From: Phycisphaerae bacterium
GTDB taxonomy: Bacteria > Planctomycetota > Phycisphaerae > Phycisphaerales > UBA1924
Direction of reading: 5' to 3'
Length of the DNA: 64,000 nt
NCBI GenBank assembly: GCA_030429705.1
Contig: JAUIES010000002.1
Location: 560,001 to 624,000, forward strand
Part shown: in pieces, positions 16,845-25,899 of the stretch
How the letters are laid out: the number at the start of each line of letters is the position of its first letter
Numbering within the stretch: the first letter of the stretch is position 1
Program-made: the position numbers and the translations under genes
The notes under the pieces: model-generated
The model's input: the letters and a program-made list of their open reading frames with translations, nothing else
Told to the model about the DNA's origin: nothing
Database searches by the model: none

Positions 16845-18344
16845 CTAGAGCGACTGGGCGACCAGATTGTCTTCTTTCCACTTCTTCAACTTCAAGCCAA
16901 GCGTCCGAACACCAATGCCCAGAGCCTCGGCGGTCTTTTGCCGATGCCCGCTAAATCGTTCGAGTGCATCCAGAATGGCATCGCGTTCAATGTCCGCCAG
17001 TTTCCGATGACCCCCCACCGTGACCTTGGGTTCATGCATGGAACCCAACTGCGTTTCACGACCGAGCGAACCATCAAGCCGTGACGGCGATTGCCCGGCG
17101 ACTGCTTGCGCGAGTGGCTTGGCGAGCACGCGCGTTGGGATCAACCAAGGTTCGATCAACTCACGCGTAATCTGACGGCTATCCCCTCCGGACGACCGAC
17201 GAACGCCACACAACACGACCGCACGCTCACAGATGTTCTGCAACTCTCGGACATTGCCAGGCCATTGGTAGTTCGTGAACAGTTTTACAGCATCAGAACT
17301 CATCTCGATCGTGCCGAGACCTTCACGCTCACAGATCTGACGCACGAACAACGCCGCCAGTTCCGGCACATCTGCCAGACGCTCGCGCAGCGGCGGCAGA
17401 TGAATCGGCAACACATTCAAACGGAAGAACAAGTCCTGCCGGAAATCTCCACGCGCGGCCGACTGCGGCAGGTCGCGATTACTGGTCGCAATCACACGCA
17501 CATCGACACCGATCGTCTGACTCGAACCAACCCGCTCGAATGCCCGCTCTTGCAGCACACGCAGCAACTTTGCCTGGATCTGTGGCGAAACCTCCGAAAC
17601 TTCGTCGAGGAGCAGCGTCCCGCCGTCAGCAAGTTCAAATCGACCCTTGCGCAACTTGTCAGCACCGGTAAACGCACCCCGTTCATGCCCAAACAATTCA
17701 CTCTCAAGGAGAGACTCGCTCAAGGCGGCACAGTTCACAGCAAGGAATGGCGTTTCGGCACGCTGGCTCAGTTCGTGGACTGCTTGAGCAACCACTTCTT
17801 TGCCTGATCCAGACTCTCCGGTGATCAAGACGGTCCCTTGCGACCCGGCGACGGCTTCGATTTGTGCTTTGACACGCCGCATCGCGGGAGAACTGCCGAC
17901 TATCCGATCAAGTCCGCGAACACCTCCCTCAGGCTTGGCTGGTCCTGTGGAACGACGGAGCAAGTTGTTTTCTTTGACCAACTTGGTGTGTTGGAGTGCT
18001 CGCTTGACAGCGATGATCAGTTCATCGCCTTCAAATGGCTTGGTGAGGTAATCAAATGCACCATGCTTGATGGCTTCGACGGCTGTCTCGATCGCGCCAA
18101 ACGCCGTCATCAGGACCACCGGCAACTCTTCGTCAATCGAGCGGATGCTTTCGAGCAATTGAACGCCGGTCATGCCAGGCATTTTCAGATCGCTGACAAC
18201 AGCGTCGGGTCTCTTCAGGCGAATCTTTTCGAGTGCGGCCCGTCCGCTTTCGGCGACCACCACATCAAACCCGGCGCGGCGTAGCGTGGTCCCCACGCTG
18301 TCACGCATCATTTCTTTGTCATCAACAACCAGAACTGTGCTCAT
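16845..18344 (-). CDS. Sigma-54-dependent flagellar response regulator (FlrC/NtrC type)
   Basis: A 499-aa NtrC-family activator. The receiver domain (residues 1-120) has the phosphoacceptor Asp in AVVSDLKMPGMTG. The AAA+ domain (about 160-390) has Walker A GESGSGKE and the sigma-54 contact loop GAFTGA. The C-terminal Fis-type helix-turn-helix is GHRQKTAEALGIGVRTLGLK. It starts at ATG 18344, directly MSTVLVVDD. With the kinase gene 44 nt upstream it forms an FlrB/FlrC-like pair likely to drive later flagellar genes. Confidence 0.93.
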   Translation of the reverse strand: MSTVLVVDDKEMMRDSVGTTLRRAGFDVVVAESGRAALEKIRLKRPDAVVSDLKMPGMTGVQLLESIRSIDEELPVVLMTAFGAIETAVEAIKHGAFDYLTKPFEGDELIIAVKRALQHTKLVKENNLLRRSTGPAKPEGGVRGLDRIVGSSPAMRRVKAQIEAVAGSQGTVLITGESGSGKEVVAQAVHELSQRAETPFLAVNCAALSESLLESELFGHERGAFTGADKLRKGRFELADGGTLLLDEVSEVSPQIQAKLLRVLQERAFERVGSSQTIGVDVRVIATSNRDLPQSAARGDFRQDLFFRLNVLPIHLPPLRERLADVPELAALFVRQICEREGLGTIEMSSDAVKLFTNYQWPGNVRELQNICERAVVLCGVRRSSGGDSRQITRELIEPWLIPTRVLAKPLAQAVAGQSPSRLDGSLGRETQLGSMHEPKVTVGGHRKLADIERDAILDALERFSGHRQKTAEALGIGVRTLGLKLKKWKEDNLVAQSL

Positions 18345-18387
18345 CGTACTGACTCCAGTCACTTTTTCAGGTGTTCGCGTCATGCGT

Positions 18388-19323
18388 TCACTCAACCCCA
18401 CACGCCTCCGGACAACCAGCCCGATCGACACACGCCTGAGGGATCGCGATATCAAACCGCGTTCCTCCAAACTGCCCGCCCGGCGAGACGCTCACGCGTC
18501 CACGATGGGCCTCAACGATGCGATGGACGATCGGGAGACCCAATCCCGTGCCAGTGGCTCTGGTTGTAAAGAACGGGTTGAACATGCGTTCGGTTACCTC
18601 TTCCGTTACACCCGGGCCACTGTCCTCCACACGAATCAACACCATCGGACCCAATCCCGAGTCATCCGCAAATTCCGCGCTCGTGCGCACATCAAGCGCC
18701 ACTCGACCCCCGCCTTCAGGGGCCTGTTCACCCGCTGCCTCGACCGCATTGCGAACAACATTCGTCAACGCCTGCACCAGTAAGCTTGAATCGGCAGCGA
18801 CGATCAGCGATTCTCCCGCGTCGGTAACCGTGATGGAGGGCGATTCATCACCCGCACAGAGATCCGCACAACGGGCGATCGCCTCATCGAGCACCATCGC
18901 GACCGGGACATCCTCCACATGAACGCGTAGCTCCCGGCTGCAGACAAGGACATCGTTCACGATCGCATCCAGCCCGCGGACGGCGCTTCCGATTCGTTCT
19001 GCCAGTGCTTGCTGCTCGGATTGCCCGACCAGATCAGAAACCAACATCCCCGCATAAAGCCCGATCGACCCGAGTGGATTGCGTACTTCGTGCGCGATGC
19101 CAGCCGCCATTTCACCCAGAGCCGCAAGCCGGCGCGATCGCTCCAACTCCCTGTTGGCATCATGCAACTCTCCCTTCAGCCGGACAACTTCCTCGCGCAG
19201 CTTGCAGTGGGTCTGCTCAAGGCGACTCGTCACCTGATTGAAGGACTCCATCAGGTCCGCAAGATCGCCTGCATTCACACTTGGTACTTTGACATCTATT
19301 TCGGCGTGGGTCGCGGTCGACAT
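18388..19323 (-). CDS. Cytoplasmic sensor histidine kinase (FlrB-like)
   Basis: A 311-aa kinase without a transmembrane segment or recognisable PAS domain. A short N-terminus leads into a coiled coil (about residues 30-75) and the H-box AALGEMAAGIAHEVRNPLGS with the phosphorylated His. The ATPase domain has the N-box TNVVRNAVEAAGE, VEDSGPGVTEE and GTGLGLPIVHRIVEAHRG. It probably senses basal-body or export state from the cytoplasm and phosphorylates the regulator encoded next. GTG at 19326 and ATG at 19323 are both possible starts. Confidence 0.92.
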   Translation of the reverse strand: MSTATHAEIDVKVPSVNAGDLADLMESFNQVTSRLEQTHCKLREEVVRLKGELHDANRELERSRRLAALGEMAAGIAHEVRNPLGSIGLYAGMLVSDLVGQSEQQALAERIGSAVRGLDAIVNDVLVCSRELRVHVEDVPVAMVLDEAIARCADLCAGDESPSITVTDAGESLIVAADSSLLVQALTNVVRNAVEAAGEQAPEGGGRVALDVRTSAEFADDSGLGPMVLIRVEDSGPGVTEEVTERMFNPFFTTRATGTGLGLPIVHRIVEAHRGRVSVSPGGQFGGTRFDIAIPQACVDRAGCPEACGVE

Positions 19324-19326
19324 CAC

Positions 19327-19803
19327 TCACCCCTCTCTGTCTTGAAAGATCGGGCGAGGCGTGGTGGTTGATACGCCCTGATACGCATTGGCAGCAGCCG
19401 ATTGACGACCGAGACCGTTGATCTCGTCCGCAATATCGGTTCGCGCCTGCTCCAGCCAAGCGCTTGTTTGCTCGTCACGCTGAGCGATCGATTCGGCCGC
19501 CTTCTCGATCGCTGACAACCGACGCATGAGCATCTGTTGGGTGGGTTCGGCGAGCGTGGCTGACAACTGAGTCCAACGAGCAACACCCGATTCAAATCGA
19601 GGAGCGAGTTGTTCCAGTTGATCAATGAACACCGTGCGTTGTTCGAGCAACCCCAACATGGGCTCGACCGCGCCTGCGTCCATCAGGTTCTGCTGTTGTT
19701 GTCCGAGCGCTTCGAGACGGTTGTACGCCTCGGTCATTTCGTCAAGCGTGTGCTCAAACTCTTCGCACCATTTGCCGGATCCTCCGGCTTGCTCGTGGGT
19801 CAT
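19327..19803 (-). CDS. FlgN-like flagellar chaperone candidate
   Basis: A 158-aa protein that is almost entirely charged helix: an N-terminal amphipathic helix (EEFEHTLDEMTEAYNRLEAL), then LGLLEQRTVFIDQLEQLAPR. Residues about 95-140 are again coiled-coil-like. Size, helicity and the EQR..FIDQLEQL pattern resemble FlgN/FliT export chaperones. It lies directly upstream of the kinase, with only 3 nt to its ATG. The family call is inference; similarity is weak by eye. Confidence 0.5.
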   Translation of the reverse strand: MTHEQAGGSGKWCEEFEHTLDEMTEAYNRLEALGQQQQNLMDAGAVEPMLGLLEQRTVFIDQLEQLAPRFESGVARWTQLSATLAEPTQQMLMRRLSAIEKAAESIAQRDEQTSAWLEQARTDIADEINGLGRQSAAANAYQGVSTTTPRPIFQDREG

Positions 19804-19820
19804 CCTGACCTCCTCTTTTT

Positions 19821-22274
19821 TCAACCGTCCCCGGCTGCATACAACACTGAACTCGATTCGAGCCAACGCTCCCAGTCACGCTGGGTCATTGGCAGATTTG
19901 GATCGTCCCACACTTCGGCGGGCAGACTCTCATAAAACAGTCGCGCCCGTTCGTTCGCGGTCTTGGCTGCTGACAGATTGCCCTCGCGGACATACGCATT
20001 GACAATCTGCACCAACGCAACCAGTGATGCCGGATCGCTCGGGTACCGCTCGCGTGCAGCGTTGTACAGCCGAACAGCTCGTTCGCTATCGCCAAGATCA
20101 AATGCGCAGTCACCGAGGTAGAAATACGCGTTGCGCAGGTGCAGATTCGCGAGCGCATCGCGCCGCTGAGGGTGCGTGGCTTCAAGATCGGTCCGTGCTG
20201 ATTCATACAGTTCCATCGCGCGGGTCAGGTTGTCCTGCCGCGTTGTCGTAAGCAGTTTGCGATCCTGATCTGTCAGCGAGTTTTCGAGTTGCTTGTCGAT
20301 GCTGTGCGCATTGAGTCTGTACGACTCCGCCAGGTTAAACCGCAGCCTCGGCGTTCCAACGCCACCCGCTCTCGCCAGCGCTTCTTCAAACCCCTCGATA
20401 GCCCGCGCGTGTTCACCACGCCTGAACCGAAACTCTGCAAGAGCGGAGAGTGCAGGGACATAGTTCTGGTTGTTCGGACCTCCAATATCACCAGCAATCA
20501 CACGCTCAAGAAGCAACTCGGCATCATCATCGTTTTCTGGATCGTCATCAAGCAGGTAGACCTGTGCGAGCGGCACATGGCTCATGTCGGCAAATCGACC
20601 AAGACCCGAAGCACTCAGCCCACGATCACGATCGTCAATCAGTTCCTTGTAGAGTTGGCCGGCTTCGCGATAGTGCCCGCGGGCACCCATTGTCTGGGCC
20701 AAATGGAATCGGGCTTCAGGTTGCCTCGCATCCGTGGGCAGATCGGTCATGAACTGGCGAAAAACATCGGCTGCCTCGTCTTGATCTCCTGCCCGGTCGT
20801 ACAGCGTCCCCGCTTCCCACAGCGAATCGGCATAGGTCTTCAGATTGCTCACGATGAACGCGCGGGCGTGCATCCGGTAGAAAGTCGCCGCCTGGATACG
20901 AAGTCGCTGCACTTCGCGCTCTGTCGACGGGTCAAGTTCTGGACCAAGCGGCCCTTCGATCTTCTGCGCAAGGGCAACAACGCGATCGGCCATGACGCGG
21001 TGCGCAATCGCCAACGCTTCCAAGACGCGCGGCGGTGCGGACTCAATTGGATACAAATGTCCGGCGAGTTCGGCGTATCGGAACGATACTTCAATATCCT
21101 GCTGCGCCAACTGATCGCGGAAGATACTCAACAGGCTATCGAGAATGACATCACGCTTGTCGATCGCAGCCGGTTCATTCGCGCGTACTTGTGCGCCGAG
21201 ATCACCAAAGATCTGCTGCGCGGATTCATGCTGTCCGAGTGTCGCTTCCATAAGCGCCATGCCATGCTGAGCGTGGACTCGAACATCGTCGGGCTGGAAG
21301 CGATCCAGAACACCCATGTACTCGTCTCGCGCGCTCGCGTAGTCTTCCTGCTGTTCGTAAAGACGAGCCCGAAGGAGTTGTTCCTGAGCTTGTTCAGGCG
21401 AACCTTCGGGGATCAGCCTTTGTGCCAAATCAAGTTGCAGCTGTGCCTGGTCTGTGGCGAGCCCATCCAGATAGGCCCGAGCGAGCAATAACTGCAACTG
21501 GGAACGAGGCAGCGCAGACGCACTGGCAATACGAGGCATCGCCCGCAACAATCGCGTGATGGCCGCTTCAGGCAGACCTTGCTCAAGTTCCGATTCACTC
21601 TGTTTACCGATGACCCACGCTCGATCGTCAACAGGTAGCGCCGGATCCGACAGCATCCGCGCGAGCAATTCTTCCGCTTCTTCAAAACGAGGGGGATTCG
21701 CGCGAAGATGCTTATCGACTATTTGTCGTGTCAGACGGACCTTGAGCCCGTCGCCGTCTCCGGTGATCTGTTCGATTCGAGCGCTCGCCGATTCAATTTC
21801 GCCTAATGAGAGATAGCAATTGGCGATGAGCGATTGATCGTCATCGGTCAGCCGCGCACCTGTTTCTTCTGCCAGTCGCATGGCCGCCAGTGCGTTGCGG
21901 TAGTTGACTTCCTGATCTAGACCGAGCGAGTTCTGTCCGCTATAAATGGAACGCGCCAGCAGTTGATGAAACCGAGCTGTTTGTTCCTGAGAAAGTTCGG
22001 AACGCCCGATGTAGGGCAGAATGCGCGTATTGAGCGCTTCGATCGCGCCGGCGTATTCTTCACGCTCCATCAGGGTGGTCACATGCTTGAACGCCGGTTC
22101 AAAATCGGGATCTGGTTTGGTGGCCACGGCATACGCCAACCCCGCGACCAGAATCGCCGCCGCCCCAACCAGTGCGGGGACCTGCCACAACTCACGCCAC
22201 CCAGCGCGAACCTGTTCGACAGGATCAAGCGTTGCGTCAACCGTAGGTTCGGTTGGTTGATCTTCTGTTGACAT
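19821..22274 (-). CDS. Membrane-anchored TPR repeat protein
   Basis: An 817-aa protein. After an acidic N-terminus of about 25 residues comes one transmembrane helix (about residues 37-56, ALVGAAAILVAGLAYAVATK). The rest is continuous helical repeats of TPR type, for example ELEQGLPEAAITRLLRAMPR and RRGEHARAIEGFEEALARAG. It is probably a scaffold on the outer face of the inner membrane. It lies 17 nt upstream of the FlgN-like gene, at the head of the flagellar locus. Whether it serves motility is unknown. Confidence 0.75.
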   Translation of the reverse strand: MSTEDQPTEPTVDATLDPVEQVRAGWRELWQVPALVGAAAILVAGLAYAVATKPDPDFEPAFKHVTTLMEREEYAGAIEALNTRILPYIGRSELSQEQTARFHQLLARSIYSGQNSLGLDQEVNYRNALAAMRLAEETGARLTDDDQSLIANCYLSLGEIESASARIEQITGDGDGLKVRLTRQIVDKHLRANPPRFEEAEELLARMLSDPALPVDDRAWVIGKQSESELEQGLPEAAITRLLRAMPRIASASALPRSQLQLLLARAYLDGLATDQAQLQLDLAQRLIPEGSPEQAQEQLLRARLYEQQEDYASARDEYMGVLDRFQPDDVRVHAQHGMALMEATLGQHESAQQIFGDLGAQVRANEPAAIDKRDVILDSLLSIFRDQLAQQDIEVSFRYAELAGHLYPIESAPPRVLEALAIAHRVMADRVVALAQKIEGPLGPELDPSTEREVQRLRIQAATFYRMHARAFIVSNLKTYADSLWEAGTLYDRAGDQDEAADVFRQFMTDLPTDARQPEARFHLAQTMGARGHYREAGQLYKELIDDRDRGLSASGLGRFADMSHVPLAQVYLLDDDPENDDDAELLLERVIAGDIGGPNNQNYVPALSALAEFRFRRGEHARAIEGFEEALARAGGVGTPRLRFNLAESYRLNAHSIDKQLENSLTDQDRKLLTTTRQDNLTRAMELYESARTDLEATHPQRRDALANLHLRNAYFYLGDCAFDLGDSERAVRLYNAARERYPSDPASLVALVQIVNAYVREGNLSAAKTANERARLFYESLPAEVWDDPNLPMTQRDWERWLESSSVLYAAGDG

Positions 22275-22412
22275 TGTCTCTTCAGACAAATCCGGACTCC
22301 CGACAGCGTGCACAAGACACTCTTTCGAGAGGTATCGGAACAGCCAATGACTCACAATCGAACTAGAGCGTTATGCGCATGAAGCAACACCGTCTTCGGC
22401 CAAAACTGCGCT

Positions 22413-23981
22413 TTATGACTCAGTTTCCGGACCTTCAGGCTCGACCCGCACGACCACGGCGACCTTCGCCAGTTGATCACCCCGGTGCCGACCGTTGCGA
22501 TCGACCATTGCGAGCGCAGCGACAGGTGGCATAAGCCACTTGATCGTGTTGCGAATCAGAGCCCGGCGCAGACCGATCGAAAAAGCCTGTTCAGGTGGAA
22601 TCCCAACCCGCACAATTCGAGCGCCTGTCATCCATTTTCCGATCGTTCTGGCTGCCCACCATTCAGACACCGTCCCAATAACCCCCCCGCAGAGGAACAC
22701 CGCGGGGATTGAAGTCCACGCATCGCCAGGCATGATCAGCACCTGCAGACTCAACAGCGTTCGGTAATTGATCCCGTAGAGAGCCGAGACGATCGCGACC
22801 GCGACCGCAAAATCGACACCCGTCGCTGCGAAACGGCGTGATGGTTCCGCAAGCACATACAACGGGGGGATCGAGATCGCATCATCGTCCAGATCACCCT
22901 TCAGAACGACGACGAGCACCGCGATCACGACAGCTGTGACAATCAGTGCCAAGAGCCGAAACTCGTCTCGCGTGAACACATCACGACTCGGCAATGGTCC
23001 TTCAAACAACACCGCGCCGGTGCCGAGTGAGACATCCCGCGCGTGCAGTGTCGCCATCGCAGCCGGGCGTCCGTCGACCTCCTGCCGCTCCCACTGAAGT
23101 GTCACAACCCTCGGTCCTTGTGCGAAAACCGGTACCACACCAGTTCGATCGCCCAGTGGCAGGTCGACCAGCACCGCAAGCTGACCGGCATCAAGAGCAG
23201 ATACTCGACCGACACCATCCCCTCGTTCGAACACATAGTTGCCAGAGCCGACCGACCAGACCTCCGAAGCGGCAGGCAGGACCTCCATCACGGAACTTCC
23301 ATCCAGGACGAGGTCACCATCAATCAACCGCAGCGTGCTCAGGGTCGTCTGCTCGCGATCGGTTGTTGCGACCATGATGCCCTCTGAACTGGACCACACG
23401 CGATGCACAGATGAAGCCGATTGAGCAATGCCAGTAAACTCGGTCCACGCTCCTCTCAGCAATACATGGACGGCAGCACGACCGTCGTCATCCTCCACGA
23501 CGACCACAACCAGTTGTGCTGAGGCCGCCATCGAAGTCACAATCCCGTCGCTCGCAAGAACCGTGTAAGGGTCGAATCGACTCGTCGGCTTGTATGCCCA
23601 CCCAATGCCCCGTTGCACCGCTCGCAAGCCCTGCACGCGAATCACTTCAGATTGATCAGGCCCGACACCTCGTAACGCGATGAGCACTTCGCTGTCGCGA
23701 GCTGTGATCGCCATCGGCCGGTCGTTGATGGTTCGTGCGAGTTGCGCCGAAGCGAGCAGGTCTTGCGAAGCATCGTCCTGAGGGGGGAAATGAACCAGAA
23801 CATTCAGCCCGCTCCCGGGTCGACTGCTGTGATCAGGCATGATGAGCCACGCGTGCGTCTGTCCGCCGAGCACACTCGGTGGACTAATCGCGGCATGTGA
23901 AACCTGCGCCGTTGCAACAGCAGGCAGGACAACAAACCAAATCAACAGAAGCAACTGCATCAACCGCCGGGGTGACTTCAC
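22413..23981 (-). CDS. RDD-family membrane protein with N-terminal extracytoplasmic domain
   Basis: A 522-aa protein. It has a signal peptide (about residues 1-25, ending ATAQ). An extracytoplasmic domain of about 320 residues rich in beta-strand follows, perhaps propeller-like. A helix near residue 345 (LLALIVTAVVIAVLVVVLKG) leads to an RDD domain from about residue 385 (RFAATGVDFAVAVAIV, TIGKWMTGARIVRVGI, RRALIRNTIKWLMPP). Substrate is unknown. The GTG start overlaps the upstream lipoprotein stop as GTGA. Confidence 0.75.
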   Translation of the reverse strand: MKSPRRLMQLLLLIWFVVLPAVATAQVSHAAISPPSVLGGQTHAWLIMPDHSSRPGSGLNVLVHFPPQDDASQDLLASAQLARTINDRPMAITARDSEVLIALRGVGPDQSEVIRVQGLRAVQRGIGWAYKPTSRFDPYTVLASDGIVTSMAASAQLVVVVVEDDDGRAAVHVLLRGAWTEFTGIAQSASSVHRVWSSSEGIMVATTDREQTTLSTLRLIDGDLVLDGSSVMEVLPAASEVWSVGSGNYVFERGDGVGRVSALDAGQLAVLVDLPLGDRTGVVPVFAQGPRVVTLQWERQEVDGRPAAMATLHARDVSLGTGAVLFEGPLPSRDVFTRDEFRLLALIVTAVVIAVLVVVLKGDLDDDAISIPPLYVLAEPSRRFAATGVDFAVAVAIVSALYGINYRTLLSLQVLIMPGDAWTSIPAVFLCGGVIGTVSEWWAARTIGKWMTGARIVRVGIPPEQAFSIGLRRALIRNTIKWLMPPVAALAMVDRNGRHRGDQLAKVAVVVRVEPEGPETES

Positions 23982-24847
23982 GGCCTTGTCTCGGCACCCG
24001 ACGGAGCATCGAGATCATAGATCATTTCTATTCGATAGCCGCGGACGAGCCGTTCGAGATCGAACGCAGCGGGCCGTAGTGGTTTCCGCTGCGGGTCATA
24101 GAGCGACATCCGAACGACCGTTCCATCAGCAAGCGACAGCGTGACCTTTTCAGCGATGCGAGGCTTGGATCGCGCATCGCCCACGACGGTCACATATCCA
24201 TACCGGTCCAGCGTCGACTCAACCTGCGTGGTGCCTTGTTCGGTGACGAAAGCGACGAATATCGGTTCAAGCGTTGCCGCATCAAACTGATATCGAAAGC
24301 GCCCGCCTTCGACAGTTGATTCAATCTGATATCGGCCATCGATTTGTTCGACGCCTCCGATGACCTTCAACGGGTCGATCGGCGTGATTCCAAGCAAACC
24401 AATGAGATCGCGTGGATATATCGGGACACCGAGTACGCCTGCCTTATCGAGGGAGACGAGTTCATGCCGCCCGACCACGACTGATTTGGCGTTCGGATCA
24501 ACCATATCGATCCACCAGTACACAGCGTCGTTTGAACCGAGGTACAACTGCACCTTGCCCAGTTTGCCTAATGAAAGTGCGACCTTGCCAGGTTGCTGGA
24601 TCTGCAAATGACCTTGGGCCTGTTCGCGCAGCGTGCTGCCGTCGGCTTGAGTCCCCGTGACCTGCACACTCGCGCGTGCCCACACCTCGCTCAGAGCGTC
24701 GGCTCGCATGTTGTGCGATTCGACCAGTTCAGTCAGTCCGATGTCGCGGATCGGGTCTGGGCCGCGCGGGGTTGTCTGACACCCGCCACAAAACCCGACA
24801 ACAAGGACGACTACAGCAAACCAACCACTCGAATGGATCCAAGACAT
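23978..24847 (-). CDS. LolA/LolB-like outer membrane lipoprotein
   Basis: A 289-aa product with a signal sequence and lipobox-like end (VVLVVGFCGGCQTTP, Cys at about residue 23). The body is a beta-rich domain with VWARASVQVTGTQADGSTL, GHLQIQQPGKVALSLGKLGK and RYQIESTVEGGRFRYQFD. These resemble the half-barrel of LolA/LolB and DUF4292-type lipoproteins. A role in lipoprotein or lipid handling is inference. It overlaps both neighbours, so it belongs to an envelope operon with the RDD protein. Confidence 0.55.
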   Translation of the reverse strand: MSWIHSSGWFAVVVLVVGFCGGCQTTPRGPDPIRDIGLTELVESHNMRADALSEVWARASVQVTGTQADGSTLREQAQGHLQIQQPGKVALSLGKLGKVQLYLGSNDAVYWWIDMVDPNAKSVVVGRHELVSLDKAGVLGVPIYPRDLIGLLGITPIDPLKVIGGVEQIDGRYQIESTVEGGRFRYQFDAATLEPIFVAFVTEQGTTQVESTLDRYGYVTVVGDARSKPRIAEKVTLSLADGTVVRMSLYDPQRKPLRPAAFDLERLVRGYRIEMIYDLDAPSGAETRP

Positions 24848-25407
24848 CAGCTTCCCTTTCTGGGTGATCCTGCATCCATATTCATGATGTTGCCGATCTG
24901 ATCAGTTGCCGCTTCGATCGCTTCATCGTCCATGCCCGGATCAATGACCTCACTGAGCGTCTTGTCTTGATCGCCGCGCCGTCGCACCTGCATCGATCCT
25001 TGCACACCGCGTTTGGCGTCGGCTGGGACTCCCCCCTCGTAGATCAAGAGCCGCTTGCGAATCAAAGCAAGAGCAAGCACGAAACGGAATGCAATTCGGC
25101 GTGGTTCGACGGTCTCGTGCAACTGCTCGAACAGGTCCAGCAGTTCTTCATCATCCAGAAGTTGTTTTGGTGTGCTCGTCTCATCTCCGATCACGCCACG
25201 CCAGAAACCAAACAACGCGAGGGGTGGTTGCGGCCGTGCTCCGGATTGCCAGGCATCTTCCGCAAAATCAAGCCTGGCGAGATCTTCCTGCTCAGGCACT
25301 TCGACGAGGGTGGCGACATAGCGTTCGCCCGTTTCCAGCACACGCCCGGATTGGGCGCATTGGCGAGTGGGTCGAGCAACGAGATACGACGGTCCGGCGA
25401 TAGACAT
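24847..25407 (-). CDS. Conserved hypothetical protein, probably planctomycete-specific
   Basis: A 186-aa soluble protein. The N-terminus has the pattern RQCAQSGRVLETGERYVATL, a Cys-plus-GExY element I associate with planctomycete proteins of unknown function. Helical segments rich in Asp/Glu follow (LDDEELLDLFEQLHETVEPR), then RRIAFRFVLALALIRKRLL. No catalytic motif is seen. It overlaps the lipoprotein gene by 1 nt and has a TAGACT box 6 nt before its ATG with no Shine-Dalgarno. Confidence 0.6.
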   Translation of the reverse strand: MSIAGPSYLVARPTRQCAQSGRVLETGERYVATLVEVPEQEDLARLDFAEDAWQSGARPQPPLALFGFWRGVIGDETSTPKQLLDDEELLDLFEQLHETVEPRRIAFRFVLALALIRKRLLIYEGGVPADAKRGVQGSMQVRRRGDQDKTLSEVIDPGMDDEAIEAATDQIGNIMNMDAGSPRKGS

Positions 25408-25413
25408 TGATAC

Positions 25414-25419
25414 AGTCTA
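25414..25419 (-). promoter_or_regulatory. -10-like box, leaderless pattern
   Basis: TAGACT on the minus strand ends 6 nt before the ATG at 25407. No Shine-Dalgarno lies between, so the predicted transcript would start at or next to the start codon. Confidence 0.4.
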
Positions 25420-25647
25420 TTCGCTCGAGTTGCCCCAGTTGTCGTCGCAAGTGACCTCGTAGAACCGTTCCTTCGAACCGCCCTCCCCGACGCGAAATCG
25501 AACGCATGATGCGCACTTGGGACATCGGGCGACATACGCTGCACCATCCCGACTCCGAGCCACCCGGCGATAGGCGCCGGCGCACAAAAACCGTACACCG
25601 ATCCAGTTCGCGTTGGTCTGTGGTTGGATTGCTTGTTTTCTGTGCAA
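25417..25647 (-). CDS. Small Cys-rich zinc-ribbon-like protein
   Basis: A 76-aa product with four or more cysteines: RFLCAGAYRRV, then ARCPKCASCVRFRVGEGG and a C-terminal VTC. The spacing suggests a small treble-clef or zinc-ribbon fold. Proteins with this WIGVRFLC...CPKC layout are, from memory, common in planctomycetes and uncharacterised. The start is a TTG at 25647 with GAGGGTG about 5 nt upstream. It ends about 10 nt before the next gene in the same direction, and that gene's -10 box overlaps its last codon. Confidence 0.5.
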   Translation of the reverse strand: MHRKQAIQPQTNANWIGVRFLCAGAYRRVARSRDGAAYVARCPKCASCVRFRVGEGGSKERFYEVTCDDNWGNSSE

Positions 25648-25899
25648 CGATCACCCTCGATTCGTCGTATCTATCGTCACCGCGAAGCCCACGCCACGAG
25701 CATTGACTGTGGCGAACGGACACGCTGGCCCGATAGAATTTGGCGGCGAAACCACTTTCGGGTCTCACAAGCCGATGTTCGGACAATTCTCGCACCTGCG
25801 ACGAGTTTTGGGCTTATGATTCCCGCTATCGCTGACATTTGTGCAATCGACTTTTTGTATGCTCATCTGAGTCGTTCCTGTTGGAGAACACCCGTCCCG

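Noticed and set aside
20289-21491. 400-codon plus-strand frame
   Set aside because: Shadow of the TPR gene, with no family-like motifs.
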